DNA of 64,000 nt. Source: Pantoea septica (lineage in GTDB: Bacteria > Pseudomonadota > Gammaproteobacteria > Enterobacterales > Enterobacteriaceae). Numbering within the stretch: the stretch's first letter is position 1; every line of letters starts with the position of its first letter. The notes beneath the pieces were generated by a model, which was given only the letters and a program-made list of their open reading frames with translations, did no database searches and was not told the origin of the DNA. The translations under genes were made by a program, and so were the position numbers. This document shows positions 20,227 to 29,542 of the stretch, piece by piece. The stretch spans positions 1 through 64,000 of the forward strand of contig NZ_MLJJ01000010.1 of the NCBI RefSeq assembly GCF_002095575.1, written 5' to 3'.

Positions 20227-20423
20227 TTGTCAGCTCCTGTGCAGGCTTTTAACGGCCGGTTTGATCCTTCACACCGCCCTCCGGCGTACTGCGTGAACCT
20301 GTCTGGCACCTTAAAAAAGCGCGAAACGTCGGTATAGCCTCTTTTTTGCAACTTTTTTCATGGCAAACTTTTTGTCGCGTTTAAAGCGGGTTCGCTGCCT
20401 TATCTGACGCGATTCAGCACGCA

Positions 20424-20439
20424 ATGAAAATTTTTTCAT
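20424..20439. promoter_or_regulatory. A/T palindrome, possible LacI-family operator
   Basis: ATGAAAATTTTTTCAT is nearly a perfect 16-bp palindrome in the 238-bp divergent region between the MFS and LacI genes, just upstream of the LacI ATG. LacI operators usually have a central CG, which this one lacks, so autoregulation through it is uncertain. Confidence 0.3.
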
Positions 20440-20464
20440 CAGCAGATTTGAGGACGATCACAAA

Positions 20465-21529
20465 ATGAAACAAAGGCTGAAAATCAGCGAAATTGCGGCG
20501 CTGAGCGGCGTCTCGATCAGCACCGTGTCGCGCGTGCTGGCCGGCAAAGCCAATACCCGCGCCAGCACGCGCGACAAAGTGCTGGCGGTGGCGCAGCAGC
20601 AGGGCGTGCTGGATAACCTGCACAGCGGCCGCCTGCTGCTGAATAATTTGATGGTGTTCGCGCCGCCCCGCGCGTTCGACGTGCGCAGCGATATCTTTTA
20701 CTACAAGGTGATTCAGGGCATCGCCCAGGCGATCGCCCCGCACGAGGTGCGTTTACGCTACTGCGCGCTGGAGGAGAATGAGAGCGACACGTCGCTGTTT
20801 CTGGAGAAGATGCAGCAAACCGACGCCGCGCTGCTGGTCGGGATCGACGACGATCATATCCACCAGCTCGCGGCGGAGATCGATAAGCCCTGCGTGTTGA
20901 TCAATGCGATGGATCGCCGCATGCGGCTCTCCTCGGTCTCGCCGCATCATCAGCTGATTGGCGAAAGCGCCGCCCGCTATCTTTTCGAGCAGGGGCACCG
21001 CCAGATTTTGTCGCTGCACTGCCTGCGCCGCTACACCATGGAGCAGCGTCTGCAGGGCGTACGCGATGCCTGGCACGCCATGAATCTGCGCTTCGACAGC
21101 CGCCAGCATCTGTTGACGCTCAACAGCTTCAGCCGGATCGAGGCGGCGGAGAGGCTGAGCGAATATCTGAAGCACTGTCCGCACGCCCAACGCCCTACCG
21201 CGATTCTGGCCAGCGGCGACTATATCGCCGCCGGCGCGGTGGAGGCGCTGCAGCAGGCCGGACTGCGCGTGCCGCAGGATGTTTCGGTGATGAGCATGGA
21301 CGGCTTTAATCTCGCCGCTATTCACGATATTCCGCTCACTTCCGTGCAGGTGCCGCGCGACGAGCTGGGCGCGGAGGCGGTGCGCATGGTGCAGAGCATG
21401 CGCCTGAACGCGCAGACGCTGCCCGGCACGCTGCTGCTGCACGGCAAGCTGGTGGTGCGCGAGTCGGTGCGCCGCATCCGCGACAACCTCAGCCACGCGC
21501 CGGTGCAGCAGCACGGCCTCTACGATTAG
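20465..21529 (+). CDS. LacI-family transcriptional regulator
   Basis: 354 residues. The N-terminal helix-turn-helix (ISEIAALSGVSISTVSRVL, about 7-25) is followed by the hinge and a periplasmic-binding-protein-like effector domain ending near VPRDELGAEAVRM. It is divergent from the transporter-GH31 operon and is its likely repressor, with a sugar or sugar-acid effector. GAGGA precedes the ATG. Its stop overlaps the stop of the convergent GGDEF-EAL gene by 4 bp. Confidence 0.9.
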   Translation: MKQRLKISEIAALSGVSISTVSRVLAGKANTRASTRDKVLAVAQQQGVLDNLHSGRLLLNNLMVFAPPRAFDVRSDIFYYKVIQGIAQAIAPHEVRLRYCALEENESDTSLFLEKMQQTDAALLVGIDDDHIHQLAAEIDKPCVLINAMDRRMRLSSVSPHHQLIGESAARYLFEQGHRQILSLHCLRRYTMEQRLQGVRDAWHAMNLRFDSRQHLLTLNSFSRIEAAERLSEYLKHCPHAQRPTAILASGDYIAAGAVEALQQAGLRVPQDVSVMSMDGFNLAAIHDIPLTSVQVPRDELGAEAVRMVQSMRLNAQTLPGTLLLHGKLVVRESVRRIRDNLSHAPVQQHGLYD

Positions 21530-24387
21530 GTCGGGTCGGACAGCGCCTTCAACCGCAGCTCCGACGGCTGCGGACGGCCGAAGTAGTAGCCCTGGAACAG
21601 GGTGCAGCCCTCTTCGCGCAGCTTCGCGAACTGTTCGCTGCTCTCCACGCCTTCGGCGGTGATCTGAATATCCAGGCTACGGCTCATGCCGGTAATGGCG
21701 CGGATAATCGCCAGCGCCTCGCGACTGTCGCCCATATCGCTAATAAAAGATTTGTCGATTTTGATTTTGTCGAACGGAAAAGATCGCAGATAGCTGAGCG
21801 ACGAGTAGCCGGTGCCGAAGTCGTCCAGCGCGATTTGCACGCCGAGTTTCTTCAGGCTCTCCAGCGTGCGAATATTGCCGAGCGAATCGTCGAGCAGCAC
21901 CGACTCGGTGATCTCCACCTCCAGCCGGCTCGGCTCCAGCCCGGAGTCGCGCAGCGCGGCCTCCACTACCGAGACCAGCGAGCTGTTTTTGAACTGCAGC
22001 GGCGACAGGTTGACCGACACCGACTGCTTGCCGTCCCAAGTGGTCGCCTCGCGGCAGGCTTCGAACAGCGCATAGGCGCCAAGCATATGGATCAGCCCGC
22101 TCTCTTCCGCGATGGGAATAAAGTCGTTCGGCATAATCAGCCCTTTCACCGGATGGTGCCAGCGCATCAGCGCCTCGTAGCCGATAATCGACTGTACCGC
22201 TTCACCGTCGGTAATCGGCTGGTAGTAGAGCTTAAGCTGCTGGCTGCCGATCGCCTCGCGCAGATCGTTCTCGATCACACGGCGGCTGCGCGCCATGTCG
22301 TCCATCTCCAGCGTAAAGTGCTCGTAGCGGTTGCGCCCGTTGCGTTTGGCTTCATAGAGCGCCATATCGGCGCAGCGCAGCATCTGTTCCGGCGTGTTGG
22401 TAAGGGTCGCGCTCAGGGCGATGCCGACGCTGAGGCCGACGCTCAGGTTATGGCCTTCGATATTGACCGGCGGCCGTATCGCTTCGATCAGCCTCTGAGC
22501 GACCAGCGCCGCCTCTTCCGCGCTGCCGATAGAGGGCAGCACAATGGCGAACTCGTCGCCGCCGATGCGCGCCAGCGTGTCGCGATCGCGCAGCGCGGCG
22601 CGCAGGCGTTTAGCCACCGCGCGCAGCAGTTCGTCGCCGATCTGGTGGCCGAGCGCGTCGTTAACGTTCTTGAAGTTGTCGAGATCGAGGCAGAGCGTGG
22701 CGGTGTGTCGGCCGCTCTGGGTATCGCTGCGCAGCGCCTCGCTCAGCCGCTGACGGAACAGAATACGGTTCGGCAGGCTGGTGAGGTTGTCGTGGTGCGC
22801 CATATGGTGAATGCGCGCATCGGCGGCGCGCTGGTCGGTGACATCCTCGACGAGCAGCATAATGTAGTTCTGGCGCGCGTCCTGACCGCGAATGGTGGTG
22901 GCGCGGGTATGCAGGATGCGTTCGCCGCTCGCGGTAAGCAGCTGCTGTTCGCGCTGGTGGATGCCTTCGCTGCGCAGGGCGATATCCGCCAGGCTGTCGA
23001 AGTAGTCGCTGAGTTCCGCCGACATGCATTCGTGCGGCTTTTTGTTGAGCAGCAGCGCTTTCGAGACGCCGAACAGCCTTTCCGACCGGTCGTTGACCAG
23101 CAGGATTTCGCGCGTAATGGCGTCTTCAACCACCACGCAGGAGGGAATATTGGCGATGATATTGTCGAGGAATTTCGACAGCGCCGACATCTTCGCGCTC
23201 TGCGCTTCCGCCAGATCTTTGGCGCGCAGCAGCTTCTGCTCCTGCTCGCGGCGTTCGGTGATATCGCGCGTGATTTTGGCGAAGCCGATCAGCCGCCCTT
23301 CGTCGTTATGGATGGCGTCAATCACCACGTGCGCCCAGAAGGCGCTGCCGTCTTTGCGGTAACGCCAGCCTTCATCTTCGAAGCGGCCGTTCGCCAGCGC
23401 AGTCGCCAGGTTGGCGTCCGGCGCGCCCAGCAAGCGCTCCTGCGCGCTGTAGAATACCGAGAAATGTTCCCCGACAATCTCTTCGGCAAGGTAGCCTTTG
23501 GCGCGCTGCGCCCCGGCGTTCCAGTTCACCACGCAGCCCTGCAGATCCAGCATATAGATGGCGTAGTCGGTCACCCCTTCCACCAGCAGCCGGAAGCGCT
23601 GCTCCTGCTCGCGCTGCGCGCGCAGCATCGCCTGCTGTTCGGTGCAGTCACGGGTGATCTTGGCGTAGCCGATCAGCTTGCCGCCGTCGTCACGCACCGC
23701 GTCAATGATGACGTGCGCCCAGAAGGCGCTGCCGTCTTTGCGGTAGCGCCAGCCCTGGTCTTCGAAACGGCCGGTGCGGAACGCCGTTTGCAGGTTTTCT
23801 TCCGGGATATGCGCCTGACGATCCTGGGCGCTGTAGAAGCGGGAGAAGTGCTGACCGACGATCTCTTCCGCCACGTAGCCTTTGGCGCGCTGCGCGCCGG
23901 CGTTCCAGTTCACCACCAGCCCGTCGTGATCCAGCATATAGATGGCGTAGTCGGTAACGCCTTCCACCAGCAGGCGGAAGCGCGCTTCCTGCTCGCGCTC
24001 TTTGCGCTGCTGCGCCTGCTGCTCGGTGCAGTCGCGCGTAATCTTGGCGAAACCGATCAGCTCGCCGTGCGGGTCGCGGATAGCGTCGATGACCACATGG
24101 GCCCAGAATGCGCTGCCGTCTTTGCGGTAGCGCCAGCCTTCGGTTTCAAAGCTGCCGGTGCGTGCGGCGGTATCCAGACCGCGCTGCGGCACGCCGTTTA
24201 AGCGATCGCTTTCGCTGTAAAACAGCGAGAAATGCTTACCTACGATCTCATCCGGCGTGTAGCCTTTCGCCCGCTGCGCGCCAGCGTTCCAGTTAGCGAC
24301 CGTGCCGTCTGGTTTTAGCATATAGATGGCGTAGTCGATCACGCTCTGTACCAGTAACCGATACATAACATCAGCATTTTTATCCAT
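21526..24387 (-). CDS. Four-PAS GGDEF-EAL c-di-GMP enzyme with three near-identical PAS repeats
   Basis: 953 residues from ATG 24387; the frame is open 35 codons further, but MDKNADVMYR is the natural start. Three PAS/PAC units repeat with a period of exactly 128 residues: NWNAGAQRAKGY recurs at 32, 160 and 288, and WRYRKDGSAFWAHV in each. A divergent fourth PAS (about 400-520) follows. GGDEF at 609-613 is intact, with an inhibitory RxxD site (R600-D603). The EAL domain starts with intact EAL at 738-740 and keeps DDFGTGYSS. Both cyclase and phosphodiesterase activity are possible. No membrane segment is seen, so it is cytosolic. Confidence 0.92.
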   Translation of the reverse strand: MDKNADVMYRLLVQSVIDYAIYMLKPDGTVANWNAGAQRAKGYTPDEIVGKHFSLFYSESDRLNGVPQRGLDTAARTGSFETEGWRYRKDGSAFWAHVVIDAIRDPHGELIGFAKITRDCTEQQAQQRKEREQEARFRLLVEGVTDYAIYMLDHDGLVVNWNAGAQRAKGYVAEEIVGQHFSRFYSAQDRQAHIPEENLQTAFRTGRFEDQGWRYRKDGSAFWAHVIIDAVRDDGGKLIGYAKITRDCTEQQAMLRAQREQEQRFRLLVEGVTDYAIYMLDLQGCVVNWNAGAQRAKGYLAEEIVGEHFSVFYSAQERLLGAPDANLATALANGRFEDEGWRYRKDGSAFWAHVVIDAIHNDEGRLIGFAKITRDITERREQEQKLLRAKDLAEAQSAKMSALSKFLDNIIANIPSCVVVEDAITREILLVNDRSERLFGVSKALLLNKKPHECMSAELSDYFDSLADIALRSEGIHQREQQLLTASGERILHTRATTIRGQDARQNYIMLLVEDVTDQRAADARIHHMAHHDNLTSLPNRILFRQRLSEALRSDTQSGRHTATLCLDLDNFKNVNDALGHQIGDELLRAVAKRLRAALRDRDTLARIGGDEFAIVLPSIGSAEEAALVAQRLIEAIRPPVNIEGHNLSVGLSVGIALSATLTNTPEQMLRCADMALYEAKRNGRNRYEHFTLEMDDMARSRRVIENDLREAIGSQQLKLYYQPITDGEAVQSIIGYEALMRWHHPVKGLIMPNDFIPIAEESGLIHMLGAYALFEACREATTWDGKQSVSVNLSPLQFKNSSLVSVVEAALRDSGLEPSRLEVEITESVLLDDSLGNIRTLESLKKLGVQIALDDFGTGYSSLSYLRSFPFDKIKIDKSFISDMGDSREALAIIRAITGMSRSLDIQITAEGVESSEQFAKLREEGCTLFQGYYFGRPQPSELRLKALSDPT

Positions 24388-24710
24388 TGTTATTAGCCTG
24401 TTGCTGCGCTGCCTGAAATTGCCCCGAAAATTTAAGAATGGTCTTAATGACGACCCGACTACATCTGAAACGACCTGCTTTGACAAGTACAAATGAGCGG
24501 AACACGAAAGTTAGTAGGTGAGTTATCGGCAGTGACGAGAAAATGTTCAACTGTAAATGCGCTTATGTTAATTCGGGGAATTTGGCGGTGAAGGATAAGC
24601 AGATCACTATCAAAATGCACGCAAAGCCCAGCGCGAAACGCCGGGCTTAACCGCGCCGTGCAGCGCGCTGCAGGCGATGAGGCGTAAGGCGCACGCCAGC
24701 GGCGCCTGAT
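24388..24710. other. Intergenic region upstream of the PAS-GGDEF-EAL gene
   Basis: 323 bp without a gene. It should hold the promoter of the PAS gene. Near 24624-24650 an imperfect 10-bp hairpin (AAGCCC...GGGCTT) may end the ornithine-lipid gene, which stops at 24711; no T tract follows. Confidence 0.35.
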
Positions 24711-26435
24711 TTAGCCTGACGCTTTCTGCGACGCTTGCTGATGCACTGCAATATAGCGGTCGTAGCGCGACGCTTTTAGCCGCGTAAGATCCACCAGCAC
24801 CAGCCCGTCGATGCAGTGATTGAAGTCGGGATCGCTGCCAAAATCGATAAACTGCACGCCGCCGGGCTCGCACAGCTCGGAATACTGCTTATAGAGCGGC
24901 GGGATGGCGCAGCCAAGGTTGCTCAGCAGCTGCTTGAGCCTGCGCAGATCCGCCTGATAGTCGCCGCCGCTGAACTGCGCCAGCACGTCCGGCAGCGACG
25001 CGGGATAAGGCTGGCGCGACGTTGCCAGCGGCAGTTCGGTGGGAAAATAGAGACGATAGAAGGCCACCAGCAGATCGCGCGCCGCCAGCGGCAGGCCGCC
25101 GGAGATAGAGACCGGGCCGAACAGGTAGCGCGTCTGCGGATAACGCGCCAGATACGCGCCGATGCCAAGCCAGAGATAGTCGAGCCCGCGCTTGCCCCAG
25201 TAGGCAGGCTGAATAAAGCTGCGCCCCAGCTCGATGCTCTGCTGCAAAATCGGCATCATGCGCTCGTCGTAGTGGAACAGGCTATGGCTGTAGAAGCCCG
25301 CCAGCCCACGCCTCGCGAGCTGCTCGTCGCCGGGAATAAAACGGTAGGCGCCGACGATCTCCAGCTGCGCGTCGTCCCACAGGATCAGGTGATAATAGTC
25401 GTCGTCGTAATTATCCAGATCGCGGCGGCGGCCGCTACCCTCGCCCACCGCGCGAAAGGCGATTTCACGCAGCCTTCCCAGCTCGCGCAGCAGCGGCACC
25501 CAGGTGGCGCCGTTGCGCCGCCACAGATAGATCTGCTTGCCGTCGCCGGTGGTGCCGAGATGCTCGCTCTCGCGCAGCGCGCGCTTCAGCTCGCCGCGAT
25601 CTTCGGCGCGGGCGATCGCTTTTTCAGTCTGGAACAGGCCGGGACGCTGCTGGCCGATGCGATAAAGGTGCTTGCGCAGCCGCTTCGCCAGCGCTTTGCC
25701 CGGCGTATGGCCGTCATGCCAGTGCGCAAAGGGGATCTGCGCGCCGATATGCAGCTTGATGCGCGAGCCGCGCTGGCGGAACATCTCGCGCACCAGCATC
25801 AGCAGCGCCAGCGGCTGGGCGATTTTAGCCGCCGCGTAGAACAGGCCGCTGTTGCGCCCGTCGACAAAGACCGGCACCAGCGGCGCGCGGGCACGCGCCG
25901 CCAGGCGTAGAAAGGCGTGATGCCAGCGACCGTCGCGCACGCCGCGGCTGCCGAGGCGCGACACTTCGCCCGCCGGGAAAATAATCAGCACCCCGTCGTT
26001 GTTGAGGTGCTGCTGCATACGCTGAAGCTGGTCGCGGCTGGTGCGGTTGCCCATGTTGTCCACCGGCAGCATCAGCATGCTGAGCGGCTCCAGCATCATC
26101 AGCATGCGGTTGGCGACGATTTTCACATCGCGCCGCACCTGCGCCACCGCCGCCAGCAGCGCCAGTCCGTCGAGGGCGCCAAGCGGATGGTTGGCGACGA
26201 TCACCACCGGCCCGCGCGACGGGATCTGCTCCAGATCGCGCTCGCTCAGCTCGCAGCGCACGTCGAGATGCTCCAGCATCTGCTCGACCATATCCAGCCC
26301 TTTCAGGTGCGGATAGCGCGCGGCGAAGCGCTGAAACTCCTCTTCATGCAGCGCCCAGCGCAGCACGCGACGCTGCCAGCCGGCAGGCTGAGCCTGCGGC
26401 CAGAAGCGCTCGACAACCTGATCGACAGAGAACAT
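24711..26435 (-). CDS. olsF: Bifunctional ornithine lipid synthase (OlsF-type)
   Basis: 574 residues. The N-terminal half is a PlsC/LPLAT-like O-acyltransferase with NHPLGALDG (His and Asp six apart, a variant of HX4D) and FPAGEVSR. The C-terminal half is a GNAT-like OlsB domain (EIVGAYRF, FYSHSLFHYD, ELGRSFI and FGPVSISG). This fusion matches OlsF of Serratia, in which the C-terminal domain makes lyso-ornithine lipid and the N-terminal domain adds the second acyl chain. The product is a phosphorus-free membrane lipid. The frame starts at 26468, but ATG 26435 has AGG at good distance and starts MFSVDQVV. A hemolysin-like acyltransferase naming is possible in databases. Confidence 0.75.
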   Translation of the reverse strand: MFSVDQVVERFWPQAQPAGWQRRVLRWALHEEEFQRFAARYPHLKGLDMVEQMLEHLDVRCELSERDLEQIPSRGPVVIVANHPLGALDGLALLAAVAQVRRDVKIVANRMLMMLEPLSMLMLPVDNMGNRTSRDQLQRMQQHLNNDGVLIIFPAGEVSRLGSRGVRDGRWHHAFLRLAARARAPLVPVFVDGRNSGLFYAAAKIAQPLALLMLVREMFRQRGSRIKLHIGAQIPFAHWHDGHTPGKALAKRLRKHLYRIGQQRPGLFQTEKAIARAEDRGELKRALRESEHLGTTGDGKQIYLWRRNGATWVPLLRELGRLREIAFRAVGEGSGRRRDLDNYDDDYYHLILWDDAQLEIVGAYRFIPGDEQLARRGLAGFYSHSLFHYDERMMPILQQSIELGRSFIQPAYWGKRGLDYLWLGIGAYLARYPQTRYLFGPVSISGGLPLAARDLLVAFYRLYFPTELPLATSRQPYPASLPDVLAQFSGGDYQADLRRLKQLLSNLGCAIPPLYKQYSELCEPGGVQFIDFGSDPDFNHCIDGLVLVDLTRLKASRYDRYIAVHQQASQKASG

Positions 26436-26509
26436 AACGCGCCTTTTTTTCGACGATGATGACGCCAAAAATAAGCGGAGATGTTTTCAAATTTATGACG
26501 CGGCGCAGG

Positions 26510-27115
26510 TCAGAAATGGTCGGCGATCGGCGTCCAGATCTCGGTCACCGCCCCTTCTTTGCCGGTAAAGGGATCGCGCGTCGGCAGCGGCACTCGCTTC
26601 ACCTGCTGCTCCGCCGCGTGCAGTTTTGCCGGCTCGTCGCGGCTGGTTTCCGGCGCAAAACCCTCCGGGTACGCGCCGACCACCATAAAGTCCTCGCTGG
26701 CATAGACCTGCTTATGGCCGACGCCCGCCGGGATCAGCACCGCGTCGCCCGCGCGCAGCGTCACCATGCGGCCGGTGTCGCCGCCGAACAGCACTTCCGC
26801 CCAGCCCTCCGCCACGCCCAGCAGCTCATGCGTATTGGGATGGTAATGGGTATAGGGAAAAATGTCGTAACGCCATGAGGGCGGCCAGCCGTTGCGCGCA
26901 AAGGTCCGCTCGAACCAGCCGGCGAGATCGGGCTCCTCCTCCTGCGCCTCATCCAGCGCTACGCGCGGCCAGATAATCAGCGGCAGAGGATTGTTTGGCA
27001 CGCCGCCCGACGGGCTGGCGAGCATCAGATGCTGCGGATTATTTGACGAACCGGCGGCAAAGGTGCCCGCCGCGAAGGACATCAGCAACATCAGACTGGA
27101 AGAAGAGGCAGTCAT
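26510..27115 (-). CDS. Cupin-domain protein (YjlB-like)
   Basis: About 200 residues from ATG 27115, chosen for the GGAG site. A single cupin barrel has motif 1 HYHPNTHELLGVAEG and motif 2 region LIPAGVGHK, with His and Glu metal ligands. The first 25 residues are Ser/Ala-rich and hydrophobic and could be a signal peptide or an extension. The reaction is unknown. It is 74 bp after the olsF start region on the same strand, so cotranscription is possible. Confidence 0.75.
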   Translation of the reverse strand: MTASSSSLMLLMSFAAGTFAAGSSNNPQHLMLASPSGGVPNNPLPLIIWPRVALDEAQEEEPDLAGWFERTFARNGWPPSWRYDIFPYTHYHPNTHELLGVAEGWAEVLFGGDTGRMVTLRAGDAVLIPAGVGHKQVYASEDFMVVGAYPEGFAPETSRDEPAKLHAAEQQVKRVPLPTRDPFTGKEGAVTEIWTPIADHF

Positions 27116-27263
27116 ACAGGTTCTCCGGGTAGCTTTCCGCTCATTGTGGCAAACCTGATGGTTGTTGCAATGTGCGCCCGCCAGCAGATCCGCCATAAAA
27201 GCATGATTTTGCTAACCAAACACAAATAACGAAGCAACAATTCTGCTACTTTGTGCGGTCAGC

Positions 27264-29387
27264 TTACCCCGGCAATGCCGCGCAGAGCGCAGACGACGGC
27301 AGAACGCCTGTTTTCTGCTCCGGCTCCGACGCGAAATTGGGCAGATCCTCGACCTTTTCCGGCGGTACGGGCTTGCCCAGCAGATACCCCTGCAGGGTAT
27401 TGCAGCCTAAGCCGGTTAAAAAAGCCTGCTGTTCGGCGGTTTCCACTCCTTCCGCCACCACTTTGAGATCCAGCGACTGCGCCAGCGCGACGATAGCGGA
27501 AACGATGGTGGCGTCTTCGGTGTGGTGCTGCAGCTCGTTAACGAACGCCCGGTCGATCTTGAGTTCGCTGGCCGGCAGGCGCTTGAGATAGAGCAGGCTC
27601 GAATAGCCGGTGCCGAAGTCATCTATCGACGCCTTAACGCCCAGCCGCGTTAGTTCGGTCAGGATGCGCACGCTCTCGTCCGGATCGCGCATCGCGGTGG
27701 TTTCCGTCACTTCCAGCGTCAGCAGCTCGGGGGGAATAGCATGCGCCGCCAGCGCCTCGGTCACCGTCTCCACCAGATTGCTCTGCTCAAACTGCAGCGC
27801 CGACAGGTTGACCGCCACCGACCAGTGGGTATGCCCCTGCTGACGCCACTCATGCAGCTGTCGGCAGGCCTCGTTGATCACCCAGCTGCCGATACTGACG
27901 ATCATGCCGGTCTTCTCCGCCAGCGGCAGGAAGATATCGGGCGTCAGCAGGCCGCGCGTCGGATGCTGCCAGCGCAGCAGCGCTTCGAAGCCGATAATCG
28001 GACCGCGCGGCGCGCAATATTTCGGCTGGTAAAACAGACGCAGCTCCTGATTTTCCTGGGCGTGCCACAGATCGTTGTTGAGCTGCAGCTGGCTCTGCGC
28101 CAGGGTATTCATCGAGGGCTGGAAGAAGTTATGCCCGTTGCGGCCGTTGTTTTTGGTGTGGTACATGGCGGCGTCGGCGTTGAACATCAGCTCGCGCTCG
28201 TCGTTGCCGTCGCCTGGATAGACGGCGATGCCGATGCTCAGCGACACCATCAGCTCGTAGCGGGAGATCTCAAACGGACGCTCGATAGCCTTCACCAGCG
28301 TGTCCGCCACCGTCGCGGCGTCGTTGGGATCGTTGATCTCAATGAGCAGCACGAACTCATCGCCGCCCATGCGCGCCAGGGTGTAGTAGCCCTTCATCTG
28401 ATCGCTCATGCGCTCGGTGACGGCGATCAGCAGGTTGTCGCCGACGTGGTGGCCAAAGGCGTCGTTGACCGCTTTGAAGCCGTCGAGATCCATAAACATC
28501 AGCGCAAACTGGGTGCGTTCGCGGTTGGCTTTATTGATCGCCTGCTCCAGACGATCCTCCAGCAGAATGCGGTTCGGCAGGCGCGTCAGGTTGTCGTGCA
28601 GCGCCAGCTGCGCCAGTTCGCGGTTCGCCTCCGCCAGCGAACGCGCCAGAATCGCGGTGCGCGCCTGCATGCGCGCGTCGAGCATCGACACCAGCAGCGT
28701 AATCCCGAGGATCGCCAGCGTTACCACCGTCACCAGAATCGCCAGCCAGTTGCTGTTGACGCCCATGTTGCCGGCGTGGCTGTGCGCCGGAAAGCTGGCC
28801 GCCGCCATGCCGGTGTAGTGCATGCCCGCGATAGCGCACCCCATTACCACCGAGGCGCCGACGCGCAGCAGCGTCGTGCGGCCGGTGGTGCCGTCGCGCA
28901 GGTTGAACGCCAGCCACAGCGCCGCGCACGACGCCACCAGCGCAATCACTACCGAGAGCGCAATCCAGCCCCAGTTCCAGCTGATCCCGGGCGAGAACAT
29001 CAGCGCCGCCATGCCGGTGTAGTGCATCGCCACCACGCCGCTGCCCAGCACCAGCGCGCCGCCCAGCAGTTTTTTCAGCGGCAACTCGCCCTGACAGACC
29101 AGCCAGAGCGCGAAGATCGAGGCGACAACGGCAATCACCATCGAGACGCCGGTGAGCGACGCGTCGTAGCTCATCACCATCTCCATGGTCATCGACAGCA
29201 TACCGATAAAGTGCATCGCCCAGATGCCGACGCCCATGGCGAAGCCGCCGCCGAACAGCCATATCAGCGCGACTTTTCCTGTCGAGGTGGCGACGCGGCC
29301 CGCCATATCCAGCGCGGTAAAGGACGCCAGCATCGCAACGAGAATGGAAACGATGACGGTAAACGAATCGTATGAGGTCACTAACAT
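27264..29387 (-). CDS. MHYT-GGDEF-EAL membrane c-di-GMP protein (first paralogue)
   Basis: 707 residues. The N-terminal seven-helix MHYT sensor has its three signature motifs at MHF58-60, MHYTGM121 and MHYTGM189. The family is thought to bind copper and sense O2, CO or NO. GGDEF at 341-345 is intact, without the RxxD inhibitory site. The EAL domain has intact FEALLRW and DDFGTGYSS. It is therefore a likely active bifunctional or phosphodiesterase protein of the inner membrane. It is a tandem paralogue of the next gene upstream, 155 bp away. Confidence 0.92.
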   Translation of the reverse strand: MLVTSYDSFTVIVSILVAMLASFTALDMAGRVATSTGKVALIWLFGGGFAMGVGIWAMHFIGMLSMTMEMVMSYDASLTGVSMVIAVVASIFALWLVCQGELPLKKLLGGALVLGSGVVAMHYTGMAALMFSPGISWNWGWIALSVVIALVASCAALWLAFNLRDGTTGRTTLLRVGASVVMGCAIAGMHYTGMAAASFPAHSHAGNMGVNSNWLAILVTVVTLAILGITLLVSMLDARMQARTAILARSLAEANRELAQLALHDNLTRLPNRILLEDRLEQAINKANRERTQFALMFMDLDGFKAVNDAFGHHVGDNLLIAVTERMSDQMKGYYTLARMGGDEFVLLIEINDPNDAATVADTLVKAIERPFEISRYELMVSLSIGIAVYPGDGNDERELMFNADAAMYHTKNNGRNGHNFFQPSMNTLAQSQLQLNNDLWHAQENQELRLFYQPKYCAPRGPIIGFEALLRWQHPTRGLLTPDIFLPLAEKTGMIVSIGSWVINEACRQLHEWRQQGHTHWSVAVNLSALQFEQSNLVETVTEALAAHAIPPELLTLEVTETTAMRDPDESVRILTELTRLGVKASIDDFGTGYSSLLYLKRLPASELKIDRAFVNELQHHTEDATIVSAIVALAQSLDLKVVAEGVETAEQQAFLTGLGCNTLQGYLLGKPVPPEKVEDLPNFASEPEQKTGVLPSSALCAALPG

Positions 29388-29542
29388 AGTGAAGTCCCGT
29401 TAAAGCGCAAAATCGCAGCCATGGTGTTGTAATGAAAAAGTCACAAGGATGAATTATCTGCTCAGGTTATCGGCAAAAAGCCGGGGGTAATTAGCCTGCC
29501 ACGATGAAAGCTTCCGATGCCTGTGAGCGTTAAAATCTATCG

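Noticed and set aside
21835-24201. 788-codon + strand ORF opposite the PAS-GGDEF-EAL gene
   Set aside because: Antisense shadow with repeated low-complexity blocks caused by the PAS repeats; no ribosome-binding site or domain.
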